64,000 bases of DNA from Sclerotinia nivalis. Lineage: Eukaryota; Ascomycota; Leotiomycetes; Helotiales; Sclerotiniaceae. The notes under the pieces were generated by a model, which saw nothing but the letters and a program-made list of their open reading frames with translations, searched no databases and had not been told where the DNA came from. Shown in pieces: positions 1-11,700 of the stretch (positions are counted from its first letter, which is position 1; each line of letters starts with the position of its first letter). The stretch spans positions 2,195,914-2,259,913 of the forward strand of contig JAPEIS010000014.1 of assembly GCA_029531795.1 (NCBI GenBank), given 5' to 3'. Both the position numbers and the translations under genes were made by a program.

Positions 1-352
1 AAGATTTATCATCCGAATATCGATGTTGAAGGGAAGATTTGTTTGAATATTTTAAGAGAGGACTGGAAGCCCGTGTTGAATTTGCAGGCGATTGTTATTG
101 GGTTGCAGGTATGTTGCTTAAAGGAGGGGGGTTTATTTTGGATATATTTGATACGGAAACTCTGCGAAGAACTATATATTAATCATAGATAAATAGTTCC
201 TTTTCCTCGAACCAAACGCGTCGGATCCACTTAATAAGGAAGCCGCAGAAGATTTGAGGTCAAACCGAGAAGGATTCAAGCGGAATGTGAGATCAGCTAT
301 GGGAGGGGGATCGGTCAAGAACGACACTTTCGATCGAGTGTTGAAGGTTTGA
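1..352 (+). CDS. ubc12: NEDD8-conjugating enzyme E2 (Ubc12-like), 3' part
   Basis: Partial gene cut by the window edge. Exon 1-108 reads in frame 1 and contains the E2 core with the catalytic cysteine in [14 protein letters not shown]. The tryptophan and the [10 protein letters not shown] string are typical of Ubc12 rather than of ubiquitin E2s. A GT-AG intron (109-196) follows, then exon 197-352 with [20 protein letters not shown] and stop TGA at 350-352, matching the C-terminal helices of Ubc12. The family transfers NEDD8/Rub1 to cullins and so activates SCF ligases. The N-terminal half lies outside the window. The E2 assignment is very sure; Ubc12 as the subtype is likely from these motifs. 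Confidence 0.9.
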
Positions 353-1380
353 TAGGAGAGGGCATATGAACCGGACATATGCTACAATACTACAATGTGA
401 GGAAAAGGTTATATGGTCCGCACAGATACCACACTTTCAGCATCACATCACGATATGTAAGGTCACAGCATGAGGACGGGAGCATAATGGGCGTTTTTTA
501 ATTTGGAGATCGAGGGCTTTTCATGCAGACCTTTTGCTACCGATATTTAGCGTTGTGTCGTATGCTGTGGAAAGGGCGCGGTGTGTTTGGGCCAGAGAGA
601 GATGGAGAAGCAGTCAATCTGGTCAAATACAATATAAATACATACAATAAGAGATATTTTCGGTTTCAAGCAAAGCCAGGAAAACCTTCCAGGCAGTGGC
701 TCCTAGAGGGTAGCAAAGCGTCATTTCATAACTACATCTGATTTCAATTGCTATACAAGCAGTATTGTGCATTCTCCGGTTTCTGGAGTCATTGTGAAGA
801 AGTGATATTTGTAATTGGAAGCTTTCTACTTAATACCTTTATCTTTGTATCTCCACAACTTTCGTAACTTTATATATCGGTGTACTAGGTAAGCTGAGGC
901 AAGTTTCTTGTTGTCACTAATTCACATTGTTTACACGCTATTTCACGGCCTCGTCCGCCGCCGGTACATTACCGGAGGGGTGAGGCTGTGATGTGGCCGA
1001 ATTTCCACCATCCATAGCCTTTCGGATAGATGATTTAGATTGTTTACTTTTGTAAGTCTTATATGGATGGCATCTCATAGTATGGTTCCAAAATATATGT
1101 GTATTGATCTTTGTTTAATGTTTGAGTGGGATAGTAGATGTCAACAGGTATATAGATATTTAGAAATTTTACAAGATTTGGATAATAGTAAATTTTTATT
1201 TGAACTTAGTTTTTGGATATATGTATATATAAATCTTATATTTTACGAGAATAAGATGATATTCACTTAATCGACACCGATGTTGAAATACAACCCGCTC
1301 TGTTGGCTTGCCAAGATTTTCCGCCCAGGTTAATCCACTAAGAACTGCGATACTGGAGAATACCCCTGTCAAATGCACCT
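353..1380. other. Intergenic region between ubc12 and ilv5
   Basis: No coding region is supported here. Short open frames lack conserved motifs or splice partners. The left part would be the ubc12 3' UTR and the right part the ilv5 promoter. An A/T-rich stretch at about 1100-1270 precedes the GC-richer ilv5 upstream region. Confidence 0.6.
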
Positions 1381-1390
1381 CCGGAACCGG
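1381..1390. promoter_or_regulatory. Leu3/LeuB-type binding site upstream of ilv5
   Basis: The palindrome CCGGAACCGG lies 137 bp upstream of the ilv5 start codon. It matches exactly the yeast Leu3 consensus CCGGNNCCGG and the Aspergillus LeuB form CCGN4CGG. In yeast ILV5 belongs to the Leu3 regulon, so the site fits the gene next to it. Binding is inferred from sequence and position only. Confidence 0.7.
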
Positions 1391-1435
1391 GCAGAAAATT
1401 TCCCAGACTATTGCTGCCCACAACAAAAAGACGAA

Positions 1436-1441
1436 GAGTCA
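1436..1441 (-). promoter_or_regulatory. Possible CpcA/Gcn4 half-consensus site (TGACTC)
   Basis: GAGTCA on the plus strand reads TGACTC on the minus strand, followed by T instead of the A of the full TGACTCA element. It lies 87 bp upstream of the ilv5 start, between the Leu3-type site and the ATG, where a cross-pathway control element would be expected. A six-base match can occur by chance. Confidence 0.35.
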
Positions 1442-1527
1442 CATCTACAACTTTTTGATTTAAACCTCAAAATACCCCTTTGTTCATCTTTTCTTTTCTT
1501 GAAACTCCACTCACTTCTTCTTTCAAA

Positions 1528-2935
1528 ATGGCTGCCCGTACATTTTCCAGAGTCGCTAGACCAGCTGCACGCCAATTGACTGCACCAGCACGCAGAACTT
1601 TCGTCTCTGCCATCAATGCCTCAGCTAGACCTTCTGCTGCTCGTGCTGTTGTTGGCGCATCCCAACAAGTCAGAGGTGTAAAGACCATTGACTTTGCTGG
1701 CACAAAGGAGAAGGTTTACGGTACGGATTATGATTTCAATTTGGGTGATGTGGAAACTGACATTTATGATAGAGAGAGCCGACTGGCCAGTTGAGAAACT
1801 CCAGGTATGATTTATATCTTATCACTTTTTACATTCCACTTATGATAACATCTATCTTCTAGGAATACTTCAAGAATGACACGATGGCCATCATTGGTTA
1901 CGGTTCCCAAGGACATGCTCAATCTTTGAACATGCGCGATAACGGTCTTAACGTGGTGGTTGGTGTACGAAAGAATGGTCAATCATGGAAGGATGCTCAA
2001 CAAGATGGCTGGGTTCCAGGAAAGAACCTTTTCGAGGTTGATGAGGCTATCTCAAAGGGTACCATCATCATGAACTTGCTTTCTGATGCTGCTCAAAGTG
2101 AGACTTGGCCAGCTCTTAAGCCCCAGATCACCAAGGGAAAGGTATGGAAATATACGTAATATTTTCAAGTTCAAAACTGACTTCTGCAGACTCTTTACTT
2201 CTCCCACGGTTTCTCCCCAGTCTTCAAGGACCAAACTAAGGTCGATGTCCCAACTGACGTTGATGTCATTCTCGTTGCACCAAAGGGATCTGGACGTACC
2301 GTTCGAACTCTCTTCCGTGAGGGTCGTGGTATCAACTCTTCCATCGCCGTTTTCCAAGACGTTACCGGAAAGGCACAAGAGAAGGCTATCGCTCTCGGTG
2401 TTGGTGTTGGATCTGGATACCTTTACGAGACCACCTTCGAGAAGGAGGTTTACTCCGATTTGTACGGTGAGCGTGGTTGCTTGATGGGTGGAATCCACGG
2501 TATGTTCCTCGCACAATACGAGGTTCTCCGTGAGCAAGGTCACAGCCCAAGTGAAGCTTTCAACGAGACTGTTGAGGAGGCTACCCAATCTTTGTACCCA
2601 TTGATTGGTGCTAATGGTATGGACTGGATGTACGAGGCATGCTCTACCACTGCCCGTCGTGGTGCTATCGATTGGTCCGGAAAGTTCAAGGATGCTTTGA
2701 AGCCAGTCTTCAACGACTTGTATGATTCCGTCAAGACCGGAAAGGAGACTCAAAGATCGCTTGAGTTCAACTCCCAAAAGGATTACCGTGAGAAGTATGA
2801 GGCTGAGATGAAGGAGATCCGTGATTTGGAGATCTGGAGAGCAGGAAAGGCTGTCCGGTAAGTTTGATCTATTCATTACTACATAGCACATTTGCTAACT
2901 CTGCAATTAGCTCTCTCCGTCCTGAAAACAACTAA
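1528..2935 (+). CDS. ilv5: Ketol-acid (acetohydroxyacid) reductoisomerase, mitochondrial
   Basis: Converts acetolactate and acetohydroxybutyrate to the dihydroxy acids of the valine, leucine and isoleucine pathway, in the mitochondrial matrix with NADPH and Mg. Five exons: 1528-1720, 1773-1804, 1863-2141, 2190-2857 and 2911-2935, giving 398 residues, close to the usual fungal length of about 400. The first 50 residues are Arg/Ala/Ser-rich without acidic residues, as in a matrix presequence. The Rossmann motif IGYGSQGHAQ follows, then conserved ERGCLMGGIHGMF and ATQSLYPLIGANGMDWM in the C-terminal domain. The start at 1528 is chosen because the presequence begins there; the frame open upstream lacks family similarity. 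The exon 1 junction gives KVY-ERADWP, as in other fungal proteins. A Leu3-type site lies upstream. Confidence 0.97.
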
Positions 2936-3308
2936 GTTGAGAGTTAATGGGAAATTTACGGCTGGAGTTGTCATTTCTGAATTTGGGCGAATTGTATCAT
3001 ACTCATGACTTTCCGTTTTTTATTATCAACGGTATCTCGAATTGCTAAAAGTTTTTGCCATCAAATTCAGAAAATTATATTTCAAATTACTTTCTTAATT
3101 GACTGTACATGTGTTTTGCTTTGATTATACTTCAGTTTTGTGCCGGCATCGGCATCGATTTACCCCGAACCGGGATTTCATCATTTTATATGAATCACTG
3201 CCCCGCCCCCACCATATCAAGTTATATTATTAGCAATCCCGTCCTTCACCCACATTTTGTTCCAACATTCCAATTCATACTTCCACTTCAACTCAGAAAG
3301 AGGTCACA

Positions 3309-4685
3309 ATGGCAGATCCCAATACCCGTCTTCCCCTTAACCGCCAGTCGGTTTTGGACGCCCATAAACTCATTAAGCCACATATACATTTCACCCCGGT
3401 TCTTACAAATAGTACGATTGATGAGATAGCTAGTACGCCGCAGAGCTTAGAGGCGTTAAAGGGGACGGAGTGGGAAGGAAAGGAACCTGCGAGACCAAAA
3501 ATAAGATTATGGTTTAAATGTGAGAATTTGCAGAGGGTGGGCGCGTTTAAAGTTAGGGGAGCTTTTCATGCATTGAAGAGGTTGGAGGAGGCCGAAGGAG
3601 GGGTAGATGCTGGGCATGAAGAAGGAGGGTGGAGACAAAAGGGGGTGGTTACGCATAGTAGTGGTTTGTTTCCCAATACCTTTTCTTTCTGACTTGTTAA
3701 GCTATTCGATTTTTTTGGCCCATCGTCCATCTCTTCCCTGCATTCGTACATCTACACACATAAACATCAAACACTAACACGCTTTCTTTTGACAACAGGA
3801 AACCACGCACAAGCCCTCGCGCTCGCAGCCCGCGAACTCGGAATCCCAGCCCACATCGTCATGCCCACAATTTCAACCCCCTCAAAAATAGCAGCTACAA
3901 AAGGTTACGGCGCACAAGTACGTTTTAGTGGTTCAACATCTGTAGAGAGAGAAGCAATGGTCGAAGAAGTGATCAAAGAAACAGGCGCGAAACTCGTCCC
4001 GCCGTACGATCATCCGGATATTATTGCAGGGCAAGGAACTATGGGTTTGGAATTGCAGGAGCAGGTACAGAAATTCCAATTTGAGAGGGGTACCTCCGGA
4101 GGCACTCCTGAAGACAAAGGAAATGGCGGTTTGAATGCAATTATTACTCCTTGTGGTGGTGGGGGTATGTTATCCGGCGTAGCTCTTTCGTGCGAGGACA
4201 CAGGAATCCGAGTTTTTGGCGCGGAACCAGGGTTCCAAGGCGCAGACGATGGTAAACGCGGATTTCACCAGGGAAAAAGAATCGAGAGTGTGAAATCTCT
4301 AACGATCGCAGATGGACTACGTACTCCGGTTGGAAAACTTCCCTGGGATATTATTTATGAGAGGAGACTTGTGCAGGATATGTTTAGTGTGACGGAAGAA
4401 CAGATTAGGAAAGCGATGCGGTTGGTGTTTGAGAGGATGAAGGTGGTGGTGGAACCGAGTGCGTGTGTGGGACTTGCGACGGTGTTGTTTGATGAGGGGT
4501 TTAGGGGGGTGGTGGAAAGGGAGGGAGGGGAGAGGGGGTGGGATGTTGGGGTGGTTTTTAGTGGGGGGAATGTGGGGGTTGAGGCGCTGGGGAAACTTTT
4601 TGATGTGCGCGATGGAGAGGGGGAGAGGGATGGGGGTTTGCTGGGGAGGGATGGGGAGAGGGTCGCGGAGAATGTTGCGGGGTAG
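3309..4685 (+). CDS. PLP-dependent serine racemase / threonine dehydratase-like enzyme
   Basis: Two exons, 3309-3663 and 3799-4685, joined so that HSS-GNHAQ is restored; 413 residues. It belongs to the fold-type II PLP family that includes serine racemase, L-threo-3-hydroxyaspartate ammonia-lyase (yeast Sry1) and catabolic threonine dehydratase. Lys81 in GAFKVRGA is the Schiff-base lysine, SSGNHAQ binds the substrate carboxylate, and CGGGGMLSG is the glycine loop holding the PLP phosphate. There is no C-terminal ACT-like regulatory domain, which argues against the biosynthetic isoleucine-pathway enzyme even though ilv5 is next door. The exact substrate cannot be told from sequence. The gene has a marked C-rich to G-rich gradient within each exon; the last 60 nt of exon 2 (4621-4680) contain 36 G and 4 C. 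Confidence 0.88.
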
Positions 4686-5910
4686 GGGGGTGATGGATGA
4701 TGGATGATGTTCGCTTGGGATTTTGATGTTGATTTTGATTGGATACCTTTTAAGACGTCAAAACTCGCTCAAATGACTTCTCTGAAGATGTTTAAAAAAT
4801 AGTGATAGTGGCGGAATAGATAGATAGATATCAATCTATACAAACCATATAACAATACAATACAATACACAACGAACTTCTGAATTACCCATCGTAGCAT
4901 TTTGAAAGAGTCTCTGAGTGAGTTTTAATTTTTGTTATGGACTGGTAAATTGAAGCTTTAGTATAGAGGGGTTGGAGTTTAGACGAGGATTTGATTTGTA
5001 TATAGATAGATACAAGTAAATAGATAGATGGGATTTTTTCATTATGGGTTGTATAGAGATGGTATATTAGAAGAGATGGTGAGATTGAGTTGAGATTTGA
5101 TGAGTGATGGGTGATGTGAGGTGGTTTGGAATCTTAGGATGTTTATTTGAGTTGAGTTGGTGAGTGCTGAGTGCTGAGCGCTGGTTGAATGTATAGGATG
5201 TATGAGGGGAATAAGAGGAATGGGGATATCTTGACTTGCAATTGTATTTGATTCTGTAGTGCTTGTTTATATATCTAAGAAAAGGAAAGGAAAAGAAAAG
5301 AAAGAAAGAAAGAGAATATATAATAAATAGAAATAGTAATCTAAATATATAAATAATACCCATTCTCTACTAGATCTAAACACTAGTACAAACTCCCATT
5401 CTTCATATTCTCCAAGTTCTAAATAATTAATCAGTTTGAGAAATTCATATGAATAAAGTAAGTCTTATCTAAGATACAAATATCTCTCTTTCAACAAATG
5501 AAGCTGCGACTAATTCTTCATTTTTTGAGAATAAAATGAATATTAGATTCGCGCTTGCGAGTAAATAGGATACTTCCCTCAGAGATAAAAGATGTGATAG
5601 ATGTGATAAATGTGAGAAATGTGATGATCGGGAAACTTGAATAGTTGAGATGATGTATGTTTATTGGGTTGAGTCTACTGAACTTGTTTCGATTATCTAA
5701 TTATATACTTTTTCGAGATGAAGCTGCTAGTCTATGGTGCCTGCTGTGTTTATATGGTGGAGATCTATAGCTCGTATCGAATATCTATTCATTCTCTTTT
5801 TGAGGTTCATTATTCTATCTCAATTCATACTCTCATCCCATCCACAAACATTACATCTCCCACCATCTCCATCTCCAACCTCAAATCCCACTATATCCCA
5901 TCTATCCCAT
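4686..5910. other. Intergenic, low-complexity A/T- and purine-rich
   Basis: No gene is supported. It contains short TAGATAGATA runs near 4820 and 5005-5030, and a GA-rich tract at about 5278-5317 made of AAAGG and AAAG units. It separates the 3' ends of two convergently transcribed genes. Confidence 0.6.
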
Positions 5911-7367
5911 CTATCCCCTCCCCTCCACCTCTACCTCTACTGGAAACTTCTTCAAATTCTTATACCACTGCACTACACTTCCCACAAAAAAACACCAACT
6001 CCCCCAAAAAATCGCCAAACTCCCCTGATAAAGCGCCGCATTATTTCCTGCCGTAAACCCCAACACTCCACACAACGTAAATCCAATTCCACCCACCAAA
6101 TTCCACGCTCCGATGTGCCAGCCTAGTGTTTTCCACGCAGGCCGGAGATGATGAATCCCGTACCGCCGATTACTTGGGGGAATTGGTGTAGATAGTTTTG
6201 AGGAGGGATGGATGGGAGATAGTTGAAGAGGGGAGGCAGAGCGGTGATGCCGGATATCCAGAAGATGGTTGCGTCGAGCATTTGGGTGGAACAGGCGAGG
6301 AAACCGAGGGAGTGGATGTAGTGGGTTTTGAGGGAGGAAAGAGAAGGGAACCATTGCCAGGTTTGGGATGATGAGGATGTGGTGGAAGAGGGAGGTTTGG
6401 CTGGTATTGTTAATGCATGTTATATGGTATCATATAGTTGGGCAATTAAAATTAAAATATACCTTCCTCCAAATCTTTCCTCTTCCCCAAACTGCTCTCA
6501 GCCAAATTCCTCCATTTCCGATAATAATGTCTACACCTCTCCTAATTCCTCCTAACACTCCTCCTCCACCCCCCATTTCCTCTCCCCAAACCTCTTCAAC
6601 CGCCCACCCAAAAGATTCCATCCGATCTCCATTCACCGCCTCTACCATCAACAAAATACTACCAATTTCACAAACCGTCGCGCCGATAAACGCGATTATA
6701 CCTCCTGCATCTTTCATTTTCACCTGGGAATTCTGATGCTGGATTTTCGAGTGGTAGCCACACGAAAAAGCATTGATGCACCAGATTATGGAGCCTATAG
6801 TGAAAATTATGCTGATTAGGGGGGAGATGTCGTAGTAGGGGAAGTGGGTGAACATGCGGAGGATTCCTTGGAGGATGGCGTGGGGGTGGGATATTGGGGT
6901 TTGGAGGATGCTGTTGTGGTGGGTATGAAGGTGAGTGCATAATAACCTAAAGATTGGATGGGTTAGTTTGAGAGGAGATGGATGGATGGATATATAAGAT
7001 GAGATTTGTGTGTAGTGTGAAGAATAATAAAAGTACATACCTTTACGATTATCCCTAGATCTCCATTTCCTAACAACCAATTCCTTTTCATCTCTATCAT
7101 TTCTCTTTCCTTCATTGAATCGATCCCCCCAGTCTCTCATCTCTTCCCCTCTCTATTTCCCACACCTTCATCCCCTCCCCTCCTTTCACCCTTCCAATCA
7201 ATCATTTCCCTCCTCGTCGTCGGATCCAAAAACTTAAAAGCTCCATATGCCACCCTATCTTCATGTTTTATCCTCCTCCTTCGAGCTTCAGGTTCAGGTT
7301 CAGCTTTAGCCCCTGCTCTAACTCCGATTTCTTCCTCCCGTTGCTGCAATTGCTGAGTATCGCTCAT
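5911..7367 (-). pseudogene. Broken multi-pass integral membrane protein gene (YrhK-like family)
   Basis: The minus strand holds pieces of one conserved fungal membrane protein in family order but in different frames. Near 7367 is the N-terminus with VAYGAFKFLDPTTRREM. Near 6800 are YYDISPLISIIFTIGSIIWC and IIAFIGATVCEIGSILLM. Near 6340-6150 are WQWFPSL, HYIHSLGFLA and QVIGGTGFIISGL. At the end are LGWHIGAWNLVGGIGF and FWGSWCFFVGSVVQWY. Introns fit at 6947-7040 and near 6400-6460. Breaks: the frame changes at the A5 run 6765-6769, so FVWLPLENP is out of frame; it changes back near 6717-6720. After FIISGL (about 6145) roughly a dozen expected residues are missing and the frame shifts. The phase across the 6947-7040 intron also fails unless a weaker donor is used. 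Function is unknown; the family link is from memory. Sequencing error cannot be excluded for single-base shifts but does not explain the missing segment. Confidence 0.65.
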
Positions 7368-7530
7368 GTTATCATATCCTATGCTATCTCAATACCAAAA
7401 ACCAACCGAGACTGAAATTGAAACAAAATTGTACAATAAATACCAAATATCTCGGCACAACAAACCCATGCATTCCCTACCTAGTTCGGTATTTCAATTC
7501 TCCCAATAAACAATCTCATTCATCATCTGT

Positions 7531-7621
7531 CATCTTATACTCTCATCTTATACTCTCATCTTATACTCTCATCTTATACTCTCATCTTATACTCTCATCT
7601 TATACTCTCATCTTATACTCT
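7531..7621. repeat. 13-bp minisatellite, about 7 copies
   Basis: Seven near-perfect head-to-tail copies of CATCTTATACTCT, followed by a degenerate partial copy CATCTCATAATCC. It lies upstream of the broken membrane-protein gene. The 13-bp period shifts the reading frame and no conserved protein runs through it, so it is not coding. Confidence 0.9.
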
Positions 7622-8415
7622 CATCTCATAATCCCATTATCTCATCTCAAAACATTCCGGACAACAATCGCAAAGTTCACAGATATCGTATATTTCGCAA
7701 AATAAGATAGGATATAATAATCAATAAATTAAAAGCACAAGAATATAACACACTACTCCGTACTCTATACTCGAGTAGAACAATAAACAAAGCCAAAAAG
7801 CTTGATTTCTAGAGTTTATTTTACCTATCTACGAGTAATAGTGCTCTTCGATTTGTAGAGTGTGGTAGATGAAATGTAAAATTTTAAATCTTATAATAAT
7901 TTATCTAGATATATTTATCTATATTCTGCATATCCTATATATTCTATAAATCTCGTAAATCTATTTAATAAATCCAAGTATTAATCTTATAATAGTATAG
8001 TATTTCAAGGTATTTTGGAGTGAAGGAATGAGGAATTCGATTTAGAGAGTTTTGTATAGATGTCACGGGTAATCACATGATATCTAATCACATGACTGCT
8101 GATCTACGATCATCATACACTCTCTTTCTCATTAAGCTTTCAGGCTCTTCTAGATCTTGTCGATCCTTACGACCGTTAAGCCGATTCTGATATACTACCA
8201 TTCGAAACCTAGCCTAATCAAGGCATCTCGTCGGCTAGATAGCTACCATCTAGTCTATATATACCACCCTCGATTCATACGATCGAGGGCAAGTCATTCA
8301 ATTCTACTTTACTCTACCAATCACGTATACCACCTATTCCCCGATCCCTTCAACGTGCTCTGTGATCATACTATCCCGTGATAAAGATATATTAAATGGA
8401 ATAGAATAGGTTTTT

Positions 8416-8595
8416 GTGATACTCCTACTCATACTTGTACCCCTACTTCGAATCTTGAATTGGGAGGGGAAGGGAAAGGGAGATGAGGATGGAGGATGAA
8501 ATGAGGGTTTCGTGATACTCGTACTCGTACCCCTACCCATACTTGAATCTTGAATTCTTGAATTGGGAGGGGAGGGAAAGGGAGATGAGGAAAGA
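8416..8595. repeat. Tandem duplication of an about 95-bp purine-rich unit
   Basis: The stretch from GTGATACTCCTACTC at 8416 is repeated from GTGATACTCGTACTC at 8512. Both copies continue with CTTGAATTGGGAGGGG and GGGAAAGGGAGATGAGGA. The second copy has an extra GAATTCTT. Non-coding. Confidence 0.8.
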
Positions 8596-8672
8596 GAGAT
8601 GAAGGATGAGGGACGGGACGGGATGGGATGAAGTCAGAATTAAAGGGATACACTTCTTCTTATTGTGAATTT

Positions 8673-8770
8673 GGGATATTGGGATATTGGGATATTGGAA
8701 TATTAGATTAGGTTAGGGTAGAGGAGTGAGGAGTGAGGAGTGTGGAGTGTGGAGTGTGGAGTGCGGAGTG
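8673..8770. repeat. Short tandem repeats GGGATATT and G(A/T)GGAGT
   Basis: Three copies of GGGATATT plus one GGAATATT (8673-8704). After a short spacer follow about seven copies of a 7-bp unit that changes from GAGGAGT to GTGGAGT (8721-8770). Non-coding. Confidence 0.8.
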
Positions 8771-11700
8771 ATGGGGGATTAGGGGATTGGATTGGAGAGG
8801 GGATGGGAAATGGAATGAGAATTTGGTGGAGGCAGACTCTCAGTTGATGGATTAGTAGCGGTGATGGAGGGAATTGAGGCGGGTTCTATGATTATATATA
8901 TATAGAGTGATGAGGATGCAAGAGAATTGTGATTAGAGAAGAGCAATGGAACGAGCTTGACGTAGCAAGGAAGAGGTGAGGAGCTTGCTAGATGATTTGA
9001 ACTTGACTAAGGATGTCTAGACGAAGTGACTAAATGATTTATCATCTCCATACTTGAGGTAAACCCAGACGAAGTCACTCTTCTACTGTCCAAAGGATAG
9101 CAGATCTAGACCTTTACTTAAATAATCTCCGCATAATCTCCCGAAAAAACTCAACACTGTTTGTGAATCGAGAAATAGCTGACAAATGCGTATGCGTAAG
9201 TGTAACAGTAACAAGTATACTTCTCAATACATGAGCATGCATACCCAAATCGTCCAATTCGACAACTTCACATGTACCACCGGTAACCTTCCATATAATC
9301 CTACCTTGTCAAAACTCCTACCTGGAAGGCTAGAACCTCGATTGATCATTGTGTACTTACACCTACAAAGCTTCACATGTGATTCTCTTCCGAGGCGAAC
9401 TCAAAGATGCGTGGCTTGTTGCATGCTCCGTCCGGAGAGATATATAATTTGGTATCGCCATTGTATTGGTCAAGTATCCAGGTAGGTAGATAGGTAGGTA
9501 TGTCCCTCAACAAACTTCAACCACGGACAGTCGGACTTCACCTCCAACCCGCAAGAAATTTCCGAATGAAACGATGAATGGTAAACGTGACGTTGAACTC
9601 AAATGAAAGCTCGAACGAGGCGTGCCAAGGTACAATACGTACCTGAATCCTCAATCTCCATCTCATCGTTTAATGGGACCCTTGATCGACATTGGGCACA
9701 TACAGAAGATAAAAATGCAATATTCCTAGTATTTTTCGTTCGGAGGAACTTCCCTCTTCATATCTTTAAACGTAGAATATTCTGTGAAGTTATTTGGTAG
9801 CGAACACAGATACAGGCACAAGTACGGTACTATGCAGCTACTACCTAGTAGTAGTGTGATTGCCAGAAAAATACATTGGTGGATGTATCGCAGCCGCTTT
9901 CCCCTGGTAGCGGTTGGTGGAGAATATCCATATGTATGACGGGGCGAACGAACGGAAGTTGGGATTATCGTGCAGCACGGACACAGTTACTCAAACGGTT
10001 ATCCTCAATTTCGGAGAGGGCATTCATTGGTGTACGCATTATAGGTATCAGGTACGGAGTAGGAAGAAAGCTTTTGAGGAAGGGATTTCGTTGCTTGTTA
10101 TGGTAGGATAGTTGAGGGGCGGAAGAGAACGGTATCCATTAATCCCGAGGTTGTATTTGATTGTATGGGATAAAGTTGTATTGTGTTTGTCTGGTGTGTA
10201 GAGCGAAACATCCTTGGATGCCCCCCCACGGAAAGAATTGATATCAAGGGAAAGTGACACAAGACGATGAAATATGCCTACGGTAAATACCTAGTACATA
10301 CATGTGGGTACTCTGTAACGTCATACAAAACACCTGGCAGTTTTAATGGTAATCAAAGTGTACGGGATCTTGTACGGGATCTGTATGCAGAGAAACCTTG
10401 TGGATGGAACGAGATGATTTGATGGAAGAAAGACAATATTCCTACTGAGTAATGTTCCATCCATTCTTTTCCCAAGCATTTTATCCCGAGGTTAGGAAAC
10501 ATCTAGAAAATGAAACTCGATGACTTTTTCTCGGATCCTTTCCTCGTGTCAAGGAATCATTGGTGCAAGAAGACAAGAATGAAGATCTCTGTACCTGAAG
10601 CCAAGAACCAAATTCGAATTCGTGAAGCCAGACGGAAGAAAAGTAGAAAAGTGTAGGGAGCATTTGGAGTGAGGTACAAATGTGCTTTGACCTTCTTTTA
10701 AACTGATATGGTTCGTACGAAGAGCGAATAAAAGGACGAGATGCTTCAAGCATAAGATTGCATTGTCGGTGTATTTAGTGAAAAGCACTAGGTACATGGA
10801 TTGTATGGGAGAGAGATACTCAGAGTTCATTATATTTATATTTATATCATGTTAAGCTAGGATTTGATGAAGTCTTATCCTGGTGGTAATGTTAGTTATT
10901 TTGGATGAACCAATGAACCAACAGAATTTCATATTTGTGCATGAACCATTATGAAAACTTATCCAAGAAAAAATAAGATAAGTTTCATGTAAGATTATAT
11001 ATATTCTATATTCTTGAACTTAGGGTTCCAGTTTGTGCAGGTACAATTCTTTGGCTCACTATAACGTTGGCTATTATCATGCTAGCTGAAGTGTTTTTCA
11101 TACAATTGCAACCCTATCAAATCGATATGTCTAATAATCTGCACTCCACTCCACTTGTTGATGCACCCCGGGAAAACGCATGATGTAAGCATACTTACAG
11201 GATGCGATGCCCAACATATCACACCATCATTTATGCGTTACAGCTGCACGGCCGGGGAAAACATTTTCTTGTTTGTGCCTTGCGGTCGTGCTCTGTGCTG
11301 TTTACATGTTGATGTAAATGTGTCTATGAAAGTTTGAATACGCAGATACTTACAGGATAGATATTCTTCCGAATATTCCCTCAAATTATTTCCCAAGGAA
11401 AATAATAAATTTCAATCTATAGTTGAACCTTTGTTTGTAAACTTTGGTACCATCGTTACTACCTAGGTGGATTTTAGAAGGAAAGACATACGTAAGGTAG
11501 TACCAGTAAAAGGTTTACCGATAGAAAAGTCTCGAGCTTCGCAGGCTTCTCGAAACGAAATCATCGACATCGGAGGCGATTCATCGACATTTAGGACTCC
11601 ACTGATCCTCTCTATATTCAAAGTATGTTCAAAGTATGGTTCTGGAAAAAACCTTGGTCAACCATATGGATGTGATCCAAATGTCGCGGTCACGTAAGAT

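Noticed and set aside
2052..2891. Long open frame on the minus strand across ilv5
   Set aside because: It is the antisense shadow of the ilv5 exons, Leu/Ser-rich, and the plus strand is clearly the conserved enzyme.
3165..3173. CCGAACCGG upstream of the dehydratase-like gene as a second Leu3-type site
   Set aside because: The spacer is three bases (CCGN3CGG) instead of four, so it does not fit the Leu3/LeuB consensus.
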